DNA of 6,136 bases, taken from Draconibacterium sp. (lineage in GTDB: Bacteria; Bacteroidota; Bacteroidia; Bacteroidales; Prolixibacteraceae). The stretch covers positions 1 through 6,136 of the forward strand of contig JALUZN010000419.1 in assembly GCA_027011835.1 (NCBI GenBank), read 5' to 3'. The notes under the pieces were generated by a model. It had not been told where the DNA came from. It ran no database searches and saw nothing but the letters and a program-made list of their open reading frames with translations. This document shows positions 5,352-6,136 of this stretch, one piece after another; positions within the stretch are counted from its first letter, which is position 1; every line of letters begins with the position of its first letter. The translations under genes and the position numbers were made by a program.

Positions 5352-6023
5352 ATGAGATTTCAGTTCGAAAATTTTAATTATACCTTTGAGAATCCAAGCA
5401 TTTGTCCTCATTGTCATAATGGAATTGAACCAAGGGCACTTGGTAATTTTCCAGAAATTGGTCCTGACAACACAAAAGTTTGTTATTCCATTTGGAAATG
5501 TACCCATAGAGATTGCCGTAGTATTTTTGTAGGCGTTTACGAAATTCAAGGTCAAGGTCGAGGCTCGTTTAGAGGATTTCTTGACGGTTCTCCAATCGGA
5601 CCTCATTGGCCAGATTCTATTTTAAATCTTGAATCACGTTTTATCGAGACTTACACACAATCATTACAAGCAGAGTACAATGGACTAACAGAGATATCGG
5701 GTATGGGTTTTAGAAAAGCAATTGAGTATCTGGTTAAAGACTATCTAATCCATAAAAGTGCTGAACTCAAAGGAAAAATTGAAGATTCTGCCCTAGCAAA
5801 AGTAATTAGTGACAACTTTACTGACCCTCGGGAAAATGATCTCAAAGAACTTTTAAAAAGAGCAACATGGTTAGGTAATGACATGACTCATTACCTTCAA
5901 TATCATGATTACTTTGATATAAACGACTTAAAGGAACTAATAAAACTAGTAATGGATGAGATTCATTCAATTGAGCAGAAACGACATTATATTGAGAATA
6001 TACAAAGTAAATACAAAAAATAA
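5352..6023 (+). CDS. Zinc-ribbon plus DUF4145-like domain protein
   Basis: A 223-residue protein. The N-terminal part (about 1-75) carries a four-cysteine zinc ribbon: CPHC at 18-21 and C50/C55 (CTHRDC). The C-terminal part (about 95-215) is all-helical and fits DUF4145, with the hallmark GFRKAIEYLVKDYL (119-132) and WLGNDMTHYLQY (173-184; G175, N176 and H180 conserved). DUF4145 domains are of unknown function. From memory they recur near restriction and other defence genes, sometimes fused to nucleases; here there is no fused nuclease and no visible catalytic motif. It starts 10 nt after the repeat-protein stop, so the pair should form one operon and may work as a complex. The stop TAA at 6021-6023 is followed after one base by the antisense group II intron boundary; the stop itself lies in the exon, so the protein appears intact. 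AT-rich composition matches its partner and not the polymerase. The domain call is firm; the function is unknown. Confidence 0.87.
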   Translation: MRFQFENFNYTFENPSICPHCHNGIEPRALGNFPEIGPDNTKVCYSIWKCTHRDCRSIFVGVYEIQGQGRGSFRGFLDGSPIGPHWPDSILNLESRFIETYTQSLQAEYNGLTEISGMGFRKAIEYLVKDYLIHKSAELKGKIEDSALAKVISDNFTDPRENDLKELLKRATWLGNDMTHYLQYHDYFDINDLKELIKLVMDEIHSIEQKRHYIENIQSKYKK

Positions 6024-6027
6024 AGTC

Positions 6028-6063
6028 GAGTAGGTAAAGGGGAATTTCACCCCTAAACCTCTC
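6028..6063 (-). ncRNA. Group II intron domain VI with branch-point adenosine
   Basis: On the minus strand, GAG and AGGT pair with ACCT and CTC, leaving one unpaired A (complement of T6031) as the bulged branch point. Above a small UU/UU internal loop lies AGGGG paired with CCCCT around a 7-nt loop. The bulged A is the 7th nucleotide from the intron 3' end (6025), the standard spacing for lariat formation. Confidence 0.85.
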
Positions 6064-6066
6064 GCA

Positions 6067-6100
6067 GAACCGTACGTGATAGTCTCCCATCATACGGCTC
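6067..6100 (-). ncRNA. Group II intron domain V
   Basis: Exactly 34 nt, beginning GAGCCGTAT and ending ACGTACGGTTC on the minus strand. It folds into an 8-bp basal helix containing the catalytic AGC triad with its G-U pair, a 2-nt CG bulge, and an upper helix (GATGG with CTATC) closed by a GAGA (GNRA) tetraloop. Every diagnostic element of domain V is present and nothing looks degraded, so the ribozyme core appears functional as far as it can be seen. Confidence 0.93.
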
Positions 6101-6136
6101 TTCGAAGTAGGACTCTACGGCTGATAACCATAATGC

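Larger units (their letters stand above)
6025..6136 (-). mobile_element. 3' end of a group II intron (partial, runs off the window)
   Basis: On the minus strand the sequence ends with a canonical domain V followed by domain VI, and the intron 3' end falls at 6025 (terminal GAC). The 36 bases before domain V (6101-6136) should be the 3' side of domain IV, possibly with the tail of the intron-encoded protein; no end of that protein can be assigned. The 3' exon begins at 6024 and is T-rich on the minus strand. The structural class is left open, because domains I-III, the protein and the EBS/IBS pairings are outside the window. Confidence 0.92.

Noticed and set aside
5842..6093. Minus-strand open frame starting in domain V of the intron and running into the DUF4145 gene
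   Set aside because: Its first residues are a translation of the structured domain V/VI RNA and the rest is antisense to a good gene. This kind of spurious frame is common at group II intron ends.

Overview
The window looks like chromosomal DNA from a member of the Bacteroidota, plausibly Marinilabiliales/Prolixibacteraceae-like. The reasons are a short DnaE-type polymerase of the kind that travels with DinB/ImuB-like polymerases in this phylum, a WYL regulator of a type I associate with Bacteroidota, mostly Shine-Dalgarno-poor A-rich leaders, a TAnnTTTG-type promoter box, and intergenic heptamer/octamer repeats. The taxon is an inference; no rRNA or marker gene is present.

Layout. Positions 1-327 hold no convincing gene. 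This leader contains a GC-rich palindrome, a nine-unit 7-bp tandem array, a two-unit and a three-unit short repeat, a 12-bp perfect palindrome, a small hairpin, and an unusually good Shine-Dalgarno site. Positions 328-3273 (+) encode a 981-residue DNA polymerase III alpha-like protein with a degenerate PHP domain and a C-terminus that stops at the OB fold. It is probably an accessory or translesion-type polymerase rather than the main replicase. Positions 3378-4289 (+) encode a helix-turn-helix/WYL regulator, and 4335-4661 (+) a small stand-alone HIRAN protein. Polymerase, WYL and HIRAN together suggest a DNA-damage or stalled-fork neighbourhood.

After about 4662 the DNA becomes more AT-rich and arginine codons shift toward AGA/AGG. 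Here lies a tight two-gene operon with a 10-nt gap. The first gene (4814-5341) encodes an unrecognised protein made of eleven octapeptide repeats (NPxRTSSI) followed by four 21-residue repeats kept in exact register. The second (5352-6023) encodes a protein with an N-terminal four-cysteine zinc ribbon and a DUF4145-like C-terminal domain. This pair is the best candidate for an undescribed system; its function cannot be read from the sequence.

The window ends inside the 3' end of a group II intron on the minus strand (6025-6136). Domain V (34 nt, GNRA loop, AGC triad, 2-nt bulge) and domain VI (bulged branch-point A, 7th nucleotide from the 3' end) are both legible. The intron ends one base beyond the stop codon of the DUF4145 gene, in antisense orientation. 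Its body and any encoded reverse transcriptase lie beyond the window.
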